From CAZGDV01 sp964524995 (lineage in GTDB: Bacteria > Chloroflexota > Dehalococcoidia > SZUA-161), in NCBI GenBank assembly GCA_964524995.1, contig CAZGDV010000103.1:1-10408 (forward strand): 10,408 bases of DNA. Direction: 5' to 3'. The translations under genes were made by a program, and so were the position numbers. How positions within the stretch are numbered: the stretch's first letter is position 1; the number at the start of each line of letters is the position of its first letter. This document shows, piece by piece, positions 1 to 5,760 of this stretch. The notes beneath the pieces are model-generated. The model had not been told where the DNA came from. It worked only from the letters and a program-made list of their open reading frames with translations, and did no database searches.

Positions 1-113
1 TCACGAAGCTGGGCTGGGTGGGAGGCGTGGTGGCGGGCGTGGTGCTCTTCACGATAGTCCTCGCCAGGTTCTGGCAGACGCAGCATCGCCCTCGGGTTGG
101 CGAGGTCGAGTAG
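1..113 (+). CDS. C-terminal end of a membrane protein (5' end outside window)
   Basis: The frame with codons starting at position 3 is open from the window edge to a TAG at 111-113. It encodes about 36 residues: a Gly/Val/Leu-rich stretch (GWVGGVVAGVVLFTIVLARF) that looks like one transmembrane helix, then a short polar tail rich in Arg, Gln and Glu. This is typical of a membrane protein ending with its last helix and a cytoplasmic tail. The family cannot be recognised from so little. It lies 56 bp upstream of the next start on the same strand, so the two may be co-transcribed. The main doubt is that a short GC-rich frame can look hydrophobic by chance. Confidence 0.5.
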   Translation, partial: TKLGWVGGVVAGVVLFTIVLARFWQTQHRPRVGEVE

Positions 114-169
114 ACGACCATTTGCTGTGGCTGACCCAACGGTGTAGCATAGGACGTGAGGCGACTGCG

Positions 170-658
170 ATGAAGAGTGACTTCGTAACAGCGATACGCA
201 AGAACCATGCCCTCGAGCATGCCACGATCGCGGTGCTGATGTCGAGACTCGGCCCGGGAGTCCGATTGATGGGCCGGGCGGCACCTGATGGCTTCTATGT
301 GTACGGAAACGTGACCGCCGAGGCCGTGTCGGATGCCGCGAACGAGGGCCTGGCGAGACTGAAGAAGGGCGAGCACAGCCTCGCCGTTTCGCCCCTTTGC
401 GGCACGAATCTGGTTGTGGCCGGGTTGCTGGCGGGAGTGGCGTCGATGATCGCGATGCGTGGCAAGAGGGGCTGGAGCAGCCTTCCGGAGGTCGTCCTGG
501 CCACTACGCTTGGCGTCCTGATCGCACAGCCCCTCGGGAGGGCCGCGCAAAAGCACGTCACGACGTTACCCAACCTCGATGGCGTCGCCATTGTCGGCGT
601 TACCAGTGACAAGCATGGCAGGTACAGCCGCTTCAAGATAAGAACGGAGCAGGGCTAG
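170..658 (+). CDS. DUF6391-like small membrane protein
   Basis: A 162-residue protein of unknown function. Near the N-terminus is HALEHATI (residues 13-20), which I recall as the hallmark of the DUF6391 family of Chloroflexota and Cyanobacteria. The middle has two hydrophobic segments, about residues 80-98 (NLVVAGLLAGVASMIAM) and 107-125 (VVLATTLGVLIAQPLG). They are separated by a basic loop (RGKRG), so the protein is probably a two-helix inner-membrane protein. H13, E16 and H17 form an HxxEH pattern, which in other families binds zinc. ATG 170 is preferred over a TTG at 122 because the 16 extra residues look uncoded and do not resemble the family start, and a G-rich stretch (156-161) precedes the ATG. 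It converges on etfA, and its stop codon lies in the loop of a hairpin. No function is proposed. Confidence 0.7.
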   Translation: MKSDFVTAIRKNHALEHATIAVLMSRLGPGVRLMGRAAPDGFYVYGNVTAEAVSDAANEGLARLKKGEHSLAVSPLCGTNLVVAGLLAGVASMIAMRGKRGWSSLPEVVLATTLGVLIAQPLGRAAQKHVTTLPNLDGVAIVGVTSDKHGRYSRFKIRTEQG

Positions 659-673
659 GGCCCTGCTCCGTTC
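642..673 (-). terminator. Perfect hairpin between convergent genes, likely terminator of the etf operon
   Basis: GAACGGAGCAGGGC (642-655) and GCCCTGCTCCGTTC (660-673) pair as a perfect 14-bp stem with a 4-nt loop. Read on the minus strand, after etfA, the stem is followed by the T-rich TTATCTT, which suits intrinsic termination of the etf transcript. On the plus strand no T-tract follows, so any effect on the DUF6391-like gene would be weaker. The loop contains the TAG stop of that gene, and the left arm is its last coding codons. Confidence 0.75.
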
Positions 674-706
674 GATACGTTCGTCCTGTCTCAGCGCATT
701 CCCGGA

Positions 707-1708
707 CTAGCTTGCCAGCAGCTCCTTCACCTTGGCTACGAAGGGCGGAAGGATCTTCTTGTAGTCGCCGACCACTCCGTATTGCGCCACCTTGAAGATG
801 TTGGCCTCGGGGTCCTTGTTGATGGCCACTATGTTCTTGGAGCCGGAGCATCCGGAGAGGTGCTGGCTCGCTCCGGAGATGCCGATCGCGATGTAGAGCG
901 TTGGCGTGACGATCTTGCCCGTCAGTCCTACCTGGATCGTGGTGGGCACCCACCCTGAGTCACACGGCGGCCTGGTTGCGCCCATAGCGCCGCCGAGCAT
1001 CTTAGCCAGCTCCTGGAGCTGTGGGAAGTTCTCGGGCCCGCCGATTCCTCTGCCGCCGCAGACTACGACCTCGGCGTCCTCGAGCTTGACTCCCTCAACC
1101 TCGGTCATCTTCCTCTCGACGAACTGTTGCCTTGCCTGGGAGGCATCGAGCCCGGCGTCGTAGTTGATGATCTCGCCGCTGCGGGAGTCGTCCCGCTCCA
1201 AAGGCTCCTGAGATTTAGGCCTGACCGTAGCCATCTGGGGCTTCGTGTTCTCACAGACTATGATTGCGACGGCGTTGCCGCCGTATACCGGCTTGGTCAT
1301 CTTCATCAGCTTGGTGCTGCCGTCGATGGCCAGGTCGATGCAGTCGGTGGCAAGGCCGGTGTCCATCTTGAAAGCCAGCCTCGGGGCCAGGTCGCGGCCT
1401 ATCGCGTTCTGGGCCATAAGCAGTATGTTCGGCTTGATCTCCCCGCAGAGCTTGGCCATTGCTGCGGCGTAGGGATCGGTGGTGTATTCCTTCAAGAGAG
1501 GACTCTGAATCACATATACCTTGTCAGCGCCGAAGGCGACTGCGCCTTTGGGGGCGTCGCCGACATTATCACCGAGTACGACCGCAACCAGCTCCTCACC
1601 CAGCTCGCCGGCCAGCTTCTTGCCGATGCCGAGCAGCTCCGTGGACACAGAGGCCAGTTTGCCATCGGCGCATTCGCCAAGGATCAGCACTCCTTTTCCT
1701 TCTGCCAT
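707..1708 (-). CDS. etfA: Electron transfer flavoprotein, alpha subunit
   Basis: A 333-residue EtfA/FixB, the usual length for the family. EtfA carries the FAD that shuttles electrons between flavoprotein dehydrogenases and their acceptors, or takes part in flavin-based bifurcation. The N-terminal alpha/beta domain covers about residues 1-190. The C-terminal FAD-binding domain starts near CGGRGIGG (217-224). It continues through ATRPPCDSGW (244-253), GLTGKIVTPTLYIAIGISG (260-278), with SGASQHLSG, and AINKDPEANIF (294-304). There is no N-terminal ferredoxin extension, unlike caffeyl-CoA reductase-type EtfA. The start is secure: AGGAGG (1717-1722) lies 8 nt upstream of the ATG. It is 33 nt downstream of etfB in the same operon. 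No acyl-CoA dehydrogenase, ETF:quinone oxidoreductase or FixCX gene is visible here, so the electron partner is unknown. Whether this ETF bifurcates cannot be settled by eye. Confidence 0.96.
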   Translation of the reverse strand: MAEGKGVLILGECADGKLASVSTELLGIGKKLAGELGEELVAVVLGDNVGDAPKGAVAFGADKVYVIQSPLLKEYTTDPYAAAMAKLCGEIKPNILLMAQNAIGRDLAPRLAFKMDTGLATDCIDLAIDGSTKLMKMTKPVYGGNAVAIIVCENTKPQMATVRPKSQEPLERDDSRSGEIINYDAGLDASQARQQFVERKMTEVEGVKLEDAEVVVCGGRGIGGPENFPQLQELAKMLGGAMGATRPPCDSGWVPTTIQVGLTGKIVTPTLYIAIGISGASQHLSGCSGSKNIVAINKDPEANIFKVAQYGVVGDYKKILPPFVAKVKELLAS

Positions 1709-1741
1709 TGGTTGTACCTCCTAAATACTCGTGGGAACTGC

Positions 1742-2542
1742 TTAGATCAGCTTGATCTCTCTGAGCTTGAGGGCCAGCTTCACCGCCGTCTCTTCTTCGT
1801 TCTCACCCTCGATTACCTCGCATTTGGCCTCGCGGACCGGGATGAAGAGCTCGAGCATCTTGGTTCGGGCCCCTGCAGCGCCGATCTTGGAGGCGTCGGC
1901 ACCGATGTCTCCGGCGGTCCAGACCGTTACCTTCTTCTTACCGGCTGCCATGATGCCCTTCAGGGTGGCGTACCTGGGCTCGCCGAGTTCGTTGCTGACC
2001 GTCATGACGGCCGGGAGCGGTACCTCAACGACCTCGTGCCCATCGGGTATGACACGCTCAACCTTGGCCTTGCCGTCCGTCGGCTCGATCTTCTGGACCG
2101 GCGTGACGCTCGGTAGGCCGAGGAGTTCAGCGAGGCCGGAGCCTACCTGGCCCATATCGAAGTCACCCGCCTGGCGACCGCACAGGATCAGGTCGTACTC
2201 GCCCATCTGCTTGATCGCCTGGGCGAGCGCATAGGCTGTGGACGCGCTGTCCGAATCGTTGAACGCGGGGTCGTTGAGCAGGAAAGCTTCGTCGGCACCC
2301 ATGGCCAGACCGTGCTTGAGCACTTTCTCGGCCGACTGCTCGCCCATGCTCAGGACGCGCACAGTAGCACCCGTGGCGTCCTTGATGCGAAGCGCCGCCT
2401 CGACAGCGTTCTCATCAAAGGGGTTCATGACCGGTGGGTTGTCTTTCGCGGGGATCGCCCGCTTGGCGGCGGGATCGATGTTGAAGGCGGAAGCGGGAGT
2501 CTCAGGATCGGGGATCTCCTTGACACAGACGATTATGTTCAC
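1742..2542 (-). CDS. etfB: Electron transfer flavoprotein, beta subunit
   Basis: A 266-residue EtfB/FixA, partner of EtfA. It begins with the typical NIIVCVKEIPDPE and has the family's NPFDENAVEAALRIKD segment. It also has the nucleotide-loop motif CGRQAGDFDMGQVGSG (121-136), the position that binds AMP in ordinary ETFs and the bifurcating FAD in bifurcating ones. Bifurcating EtfBs that I remember read GDGDTAQVGPE there; this one reads GDFDMGQVGSG, so its group is uncertain. The GTG at 2542 is chosen over the in-frame ATG at 2563. AGGAGGAG (2548-2555) is ideally placed for the GTG but would lie inside the coding region if the ATG were used, and VNIIVCVK is the family's normal N-terminus. It is the first gene of etfBA, behind a strong-looking promoter at 2621-2649. 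Confidence 0.95.
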   Translation of the reverse strand: MNIIVCVKEIPDPETPASAFNIDPAAKRAIPAKDNPPVMNPFDENAVEAALRIKDATGATVRVLSMGEQSAEKVLKHGLAMGADEAFLLNDPAFNDSDSASTAYALAQAIKQMGEYDLILCGRQAGDFDMGQVGSGLAELLGLPSVTPVQKIEPTDGKAKVERVIPDGHEVVEVPLPAVMTVSNELGEPRYATLKGIMAAGKKKVTVWTAGDIGADASKIGAAGARTKMLELFIPVREAKCEVIEGENEEETAVKLALKLREIKLI

Positions 2543-2547
2543 AGCCT

Positions 2548-2555
2548 CTCCTCCT
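2548..2555 (-). promoter_or_regulatory. Ribosome binding site that fixes the etfB start
   Basis: On the minus strand the sequence reads AGGAGGAG, then seven or fewer bases, then GTG (2542-2540). The site lies within the first codons of the longer ATG (2563) reading, so it argues for the shorter GTG-initiated EtfB. Confidence 0.8.
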
Positions 2556-2620
2556 ATAGGCATGAAAATGGCTTCTGTCTGGTTGATCGGGGGAGATAAC
2601 CTGTGACAAAGCCACCTACC

Positions 2621-2649
2621 AAGATAGCATAGGCATAATATGGTGTCAA
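2621..2649 (-). promoter_or_regulatory. Sigma70-type promoter of etfBA
   Basis: On the minus strand there is a consensus TTGACA (-35, 2649-2644), a 17-bp spacer and TATCTT (-10, 2626-2621). The -10 is preceded by TGC, giving an extended -10. Transcription would start near 2614, leaving about 70 nt of leader before the etfB GTG. This is the best promoter-like sequence in the window. The assignment rests on consensus matching alone. Confidence 0.65.
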
Positions 2650-2667
2650 GGAAACCTAGCTAAGGGC

Positions 2668-2682
2668 GACCGGGTGGCGGTC
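2668..2682. promoter_or_regulatory. Inverted repeat between the divergent promoters, candidate operator
   Basis: GACCG-GGTGG-CGGTC is a perfect 5-bp inverted repeat with a 5-bp centre. It sits almost midway between the -35 boxes of the divergent promoters (2644-2649 minus, 2693-2698 plus). That is where a dimeric activator or repressor could affect both. The NarL-type regulator encoded at 3985-4638 is an obvious candidate ligand, but the arms are not a known NarL heptamer and are short enough to occur by chance. Confidence 0.35.
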
Positions 2683-2692
2683 TGGAGAGCGA

Positions 2693-2721
2693 TTGACAAC
2701 CCAATTCGATTCGTGTACGCT
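2693..2721 (+). promoter_or_regulatory. Sigma70-type promoter of the histidine kinase-response regulator operon
   Basis: TTGACA (2693-2698), a 17-bp spacer and TACGCT (2716-2721). The -35 is perfect; the -10 matches the consensus at three of six positions. Transcription would begin near 2728, only about 23 nt before the kinase ATG at 2751. The weak -10 would fit a promoter that needs an activator. Confidence 0.5.
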
Positions 2722-2750
2722 TTCCGCACTCGAAACGGCAGGTGTCGCAT

Positions 2751-3998
2751 ATGACTGCACGGGAAAAGGCGGGAGACAAGAAGGCTATCGAGAGCCCGTA
2801 CCAGGAGCTCTTGGCCTTGAGTAGGGTATCGGCTGCTGTGAGCGGCCTGCGGGACCTTGACGCGATTCTCGGGGTGGCGCTGGATACCGTACTAGATATG
2901 ATGAATGGGGACATCGGCGGAATACTGCTGATTGACGAGCAGACCGGCATGCTGGCTTACAGGGTTCACCGGGGGCTATCAGACAGGTACGCGAGCGAGA
3001 TGCAGCTTCGGGTGGGCGAGGGTGTAGCAGGGCGCGTGGCACAGACGGGCAGGGCCGTTCTGTTGGAGGATATCTCGATCGACTCCCGGGCCGCCTTGCC
3101 GGATTTGATCAGCACCGAGGGGCTGAAGGCTTTCGTGAGCGTACCACTGCGCTCCAAGGATTCCGTGCTCGGGGTGCTGAACGTCGCCAGCCGTCTGCCC
3201 CATGGTTTCACAAGGGACGACATGCACTTGCTTCACGCAATCGGCGATCAGGTTGGTGTCGCCATCGAGCAGGCCGAGCTGTACGATCGGCTAAGGAAAG
3301 GAAGGGAGCGATATCAGAGGTTGGCCCAGCACATCCTCGTGGCGCAGGAGGAGGAGAGGAAACGGGTCGCGCGTGAGTTGCACGACGAGACCAGCCAGAC
3401 CCTGTCGGGACTGGCTCTGAGCCTGCAGGCCCTGGTCATGACGGCCGAGTCGTCCTATCAGATCGATGACAGCTTCCGGGAGCAGTTGAAGAAGGCGCAG
3501 TCGCTCGCGGCACGGGTGAGTACCGAGGTGGGACGGCTGATCCATGAGCTGCGGCCAACCCTACTGGACACTCTGGGACTGGTCCCCGCCATACGCCGGT
3601 TCGCGGAGGACATATTGCCGCCTATAGGGATAAACGTCATTGTCGAGGCGAGGGGCAACAACAGGCCGCTGCCTCCCGAGATCGAGGTCGGGTTGTTCCG
3701 TATAGCGCAGGGCACTATAGGGAACGTAGCCAAGCACTCGGCGGCGAAGAACGCGGCAGTGATGCTGGAGTACAAGCTGGACTATCTGACGATGCGCATC
3801 GAGGACGATGGTAAGGGTTTCGACGTGTCGAAGCTCACGAGTGTGGATGACATGGGCAGGGGCAGCGGCGTCTTCGGGATGAAAGAGAGAGTCAAGTTGA
3901 TGGGTGGCGTCTGCAACATCGATTCGGAGCCGGGACAGGGAACCAAGATCAACGTGCGGATACCGCTGACACGGAGTGCACCTATTGGGGAAGATTAG
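2751..3998 (+). CDS. Cytosolic GAF-domain sensor histidine kinase (NarL-partner type)
   Basis: A 415-residue sensor kinase. A GAF domain (about residues 35-178) is followed by a short helical linker and a HisKA_3 dimerisation helix with EEERKRVARELHDE, whose phospho-accepting His is residue 211. A HATPase domain follows (about 305-410), with the N-box near GNVAKHSAAKNA, G1 as DDGKGFD and G2 as GSGVFGMKER. There is no signal peptide or transmembrane helix, so it senses something in the cytoplasm. The GAF domain contains no Cys, which argues against an iron-sulfur sensor of the NreB kind; a heme, nucleotide or other small ligand remains possible. ATG 2751 is preferred over the in-frame GTG at 2742 because GGCAGGTG (2737-2744) is well spaced only for the ATG. 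The next gene overlaps its end and is its natural phosphorylation partner. Confidence 0.93.
   Translation: MTAREKAGDKKAIESPYQELLALSRVSAAVSGLRDLDAILGVALDTVLDMMNGDIGGILLIDEQTGMLAYRVHRGLSDRYASEMQLRVGEGVAGRVAQTGRAVLLEDISIDSRAALPDLISTEGLKAFVSVPLRSKDSVLGVLNVASRLPHGFTRDDMHLLHAIGDQVGVAIEQAELYDRLRKGRERYQRLAQHILVAQEEERKRVARELHDETSQTLSGLALSLQALVMTAESSYQIDDSFREQLKKAQSLAARVSTEVGRLIHELRPTLLDTLGLVPAIRRFAEDILPPIGINVIVEARGNNRPLPPEIEVGLFRIAQGTIGNVAKHSAAKNAAVMLEYKLDYLTMRIEDDGKGFDVSKLTSVDDMGRGSGVFGMKERVKLMGGVCNIDSEPGQGTKINVRIPLTRSAPIGED
3973..3976 (+). promoter_or_regulatory. Ribosome binding site supporting a TTG start
   Basis: GGAG lies 8 nt before TTG 3985, inside the end of the kinase gene. The other candidate start, GTG at 3976, uses the last base of this motif and has no Shine-Dalgarno of its own. 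From the TTG the protein begins MGKIRVLVVDDH, the normal start of a receiver domain. Confidence 0.55.
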
Positions 3999-4638
3999 GG
4001 TACTGGTGGTTGACGACCACACCATTGTGAGGGACGGGATATGCGCGTTGCTGGCGCTTGCCCCTGACATAGAGGTGGTTGGCGAGGCCGCCAACGGCCG
4101 CGAAGCGCTGGACATGGTGAATGAGCTGGCACCGAGCGTTGTGCTCATGGACATAGCGATGCCGGTGCTCGGGGGCCTGGAGGCGACACGCCGCATATGC
4201 AGGCAGTTCCCAGGGGTCAAGGTTTTGGCCCTCACCCAGTATGTAGACCAGGAGTATGTATTCCCGCTCATCGATGCCGGTGCCTGCGGGTTCATTTCAA
4301 AGACTGCCGCCTCATCTGAGTTGACGTCGGCGATACGGCACGTGTACGGGGGCGAGTCCTATCTGTCTCCCTCTGTGGCCAAGCTAATGGTGGAAGACTA
4401 TCAGCAGGGCTCCGCCGCTCGGAGCAGAAGCGACCCCTATGAGCAACTGACCGACCGTGAGAGGGAGGTCCTCAAGCTTGTGGCCGAAGGGTACACTACC
4501 CAGGAAATCGCCGACGTTCTCGTAATCAGCCCCAAGACGGTGGAAGGACATAAGAGCAGCCTCATGGGGAAGCTGGGGCTGCATAACCGTGTAGACGTCG
4601 TCAAGTACGCTGTTCGCAAAGGTATCATAGACGTCTAA
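3985..4638 (+). CDS. NarL/FixJ-family response regulator (REC + LuxR-type HTH)
   Basis: A 217-residue transcription factor. The N-terminal receiver has the acidic pair in VLVVDDH, the phosphoacceptor Asp56 in VLMDIAMP, the switch Thr in LALTQY and the conserved Lys in FISKTAA. The C-terminal LuxR-type HTH begins at LTDREREVLKLVAEG and includes TTQEIADVL and SPKTVEGHKSSL. All key residues are present, so it should be phosphorylated and bind DNA as a dimer. A TTG start at 3985 is inferred from a GGAG 8 nt upstream; GTG 3976 would add three residues. Either way it overlaps the kinase end, implying translational coupling and a kinase-regulator pair. Likely targets are the divergent etf/kinase region and the molybdopterin operon downstream, by position only. 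Its receiver is about 60% identical (50 of 83 aligned residues, counted by hand) to the second receiver of the 4892-5647 protein. Confidence 0.95.
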   Translation: MGKIRVLVVDDHTIVRDGICALLALAPDIEVVGEAANGREALDMVNELAPSVVLMDIAMPVLGGLEATRRICRQFPGVKVLALTQYVDQEYVFPLIDAGACGFISKTAASSELTSAIRHVYGGESYLSPSVAKLMVEDYQQGSAARSRSDPYEQLTDREREVLKLVAEGYTTQEIADVLVISPKTVEGHKSSLMGKLGLHNRVDVVKYAVRKGIIDV

Positions 4639-4891
4639 CATATAGGGCAAAACCCCCGCATTCTTCCCGAAGACCAGTCCACAGTAGTCTCAATAGCTCG
4701 TCGTATGGCCTCGGATGAGGTCGTCCCTTCATCAGGACCCGAGGGAAAACCCCCGGTCGAATCGAGGGACAACGTCCCCACTAACCAAGGCGAACTCCCC
4801 CTACCGCAACTCCATATTGTGCTCTATAGTGTGGCAACCCTGGAGTATCGGAGGCTGCCCACGAGGTCGGACAGCCGAAAGGAGTGGAGAG
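4639..4891 (+). other. Intergenic region before the tandem receiver gene, with short repeats
   Basis: I see no convincing gene in these 253 bp. AAAACCCCCG occurs twice (4649-4658 and 4746-4755), each time preceded by AGGG or AGGGC. GGGAC-AAC-GTCCC (4766-4778) is a small inverted repeat. TATAGT (4825-4830) could be a -10 box, but no good -35 lies at the right distance. The end carries the AAAGGAG ribosome binding site (4878-4884) of the next gene. The region probably holds the promoter of the tandem receiver gene and perhaps regulator sites. No intrinsic terminator is obvious after the response regulator. Confidence 0.4.
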
Positions 4892-5647
4892 ATGGAGACG
4901 AAGAAGAGAATCCTCATAGTAGACGATGAGGCTCAGTTCTGCGACGGTCTGTGCACCGCACTGGAGACCCAGTCCTATGTCGTAGCGGTTGCCACGAGCA
5001 GGACGCAGGCACAGGAGATGGCCCATTCCGAAAAGCCGGATGGGGTCATCGTAGGTACCATCACCCCCAGAGGCGAGGCGTATCTCTTGCATCGCTGGTT
5101 CAGGCAGACGCCCCCGTTCCAGGATATACCCATGATCGTGATCGATGCTGCGCCGGAGCATAAGATGGTCAAGGGCTGGAGTAGGAGCGAAGGCCTGAGG
5201 ATCGAGGCACAGGACTACTTCGCCAAGCCCGTGGACCCTCACGGTCTGGTGCCCCTGATCACCAAGATGGTGGACCTCGAGACGAAGAGGATCAGGGTGC
5301 TTGTAGTCGATGACCACGCCATTGTGAGAGATGGCATCAGGGCTCTGCTCGGCGTACAGAGAGACATACAGGTTGTGGGTGAGGCTGTCGATGGGGCCGA
5401 TGCCGTCAGCAAAGCGCGCCAACTATCACCGGACGTGGTTCTGATGGACATCGTCATGCCGGGGATGAACGGCCTCGAGGCTACACAACAGATATGCAAG
5501 GAGTGCGAGAGAACAAAGGTGTTGATGCTGAGCCAGTACGACGATGAAGCGAACGTAGCGGCCAGCAGCCAGGTAGGTGCCTACGACTTCATCCCCAAAG
5601 GCAGTGCCAGCACGCAACTCCTGTCAGCCATCAGGTCTATGACCTGA
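4892..5647 (+). CDS. Tandem receiver-domain protein without an output domain
   Basis: A 251-residue protein made of two receiver domains. Receiver 1 (about 5-128) begins RILIVDDEAQF with the acidic pair D11/D12 and ends with Lys112 in FAKPVDP. At the phosphoacceptor position it reads VIVGTITPRGEA, with Gly55 where Asp is expected, so it is a pseudo-receiver. Receiver 2 (about 132-251) is complete: D140/D141, phosphoacceptor D186 in VLMDIVMP, Ser214 in MLSQY and Lys236 in IPKGS. The protein stops right after receiver 2. No HTH or enzymatic domain follows in any frame before the next gene. It could act as a phosphate sink, a phosphorelay intermediate, or a protein-protein switch acting on the adjacent regulator or enzyme. 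ATG 4892 is chosen because AAAGGAG lies 7 nt upstream and the upstream extension has no recognisable fold. It lies between the kinase/regulator pair and the oxidoreductase operon. Confidence 0.92.
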   Translation: METKKRILIVDDEAQFCDGLCTALETQSYVVAVATSRTQAQEMAHSEKPDGVIVGTITPRGEAYLLHRWFRQTPPFQDIPMIVIDAAPEHKMVKGWSRSEGLRIEAQDYFAKPVDPHGLVPLITKMVDLETKRIRVLVVDDHAIVRDGIRALLGVQRDIQVVGEAVDGADAVSKARQLSPDVVLMDIVMPGMNGLEATQQICKECERTKVLMLSQYDDEANVAASSQVGAYDFIPKGSASTQLLSAIRSMT

Positions 5648-5760
5648 GTGCCCGACCGCAAGCTTGGCCCAGCACGGCACGAGTCTAGGTAACCTGTGCC
5701 GCCTGGGTGAGTTGTGTCCGACAAGCACTGGCCAAGCGGCTCAATATGGAGGGCTGACTA
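5648..5760 (+). promoter_or_regulatory. Leader of the molybdopterin operon with nested inverted repeats
   Basis: GCTTGGCC (5662-5669) pairs with GGCCAAGC (5730-5737). Inside it CGGCAC (5675-5680) pairs with GTGCCG (5696-5701), and its loop holds AGGT-A-ACCT (5687-5695). GGAGGG (5748-5753) is the ribosome binding site for GTG 5761. The nested pairing could be an RNA leader structure or protein-binding sites. I find no good -35/-10 pair, so it is unclear whether the operon starts here or is read through from 4892. Confidence 0.4.

Noticed and set aside
1127..2116. A 329-codon open frame on the plus strand opposite etfA and etfB
   Set aside because: It is fully antisense to two certain genes, crosses the etfA/etfB junction, and its translation has no recognisable domain. 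Long antisense frames are expected in GC-rich DNA.
3561..4295. A 244-codon open frame on the minus strand opposite the kinase and regulator
   Set aside because: Antisense to well-supported domains, low-complexity Ser/Thr/Arg-rich translation, no start signal.
4639..4700. Intrinsic terminator after the response regulator
   Set aside because: GGGCAAAACCCCC gives only a 3-4 bp stem and no T-tract follows.
4715..4891. N-terminal extension of the tandem receiver protein by 59 residues
   Set aside because: No Shine-Dalgarno at 4715 and no fold in the extra residues. AAAGGAG before ATG 4892 and the standard receiver start favour the shorter form.
4705..4929. A 74-codon frame in the region before the tandem receiver gene
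   Set aside because: It runs into the start of the receiver gene in another frame, has no ribosome binding site, and looks like random Pro/Ser/Arg-rich translation.
5648..5760. Calling the leader a molybdenum-cofactor riboswitch
   Set aside because: The pairing is suggestive, but I cannot match the conserved nucleotides of that RNA class by eye. Kept as structured leader only.
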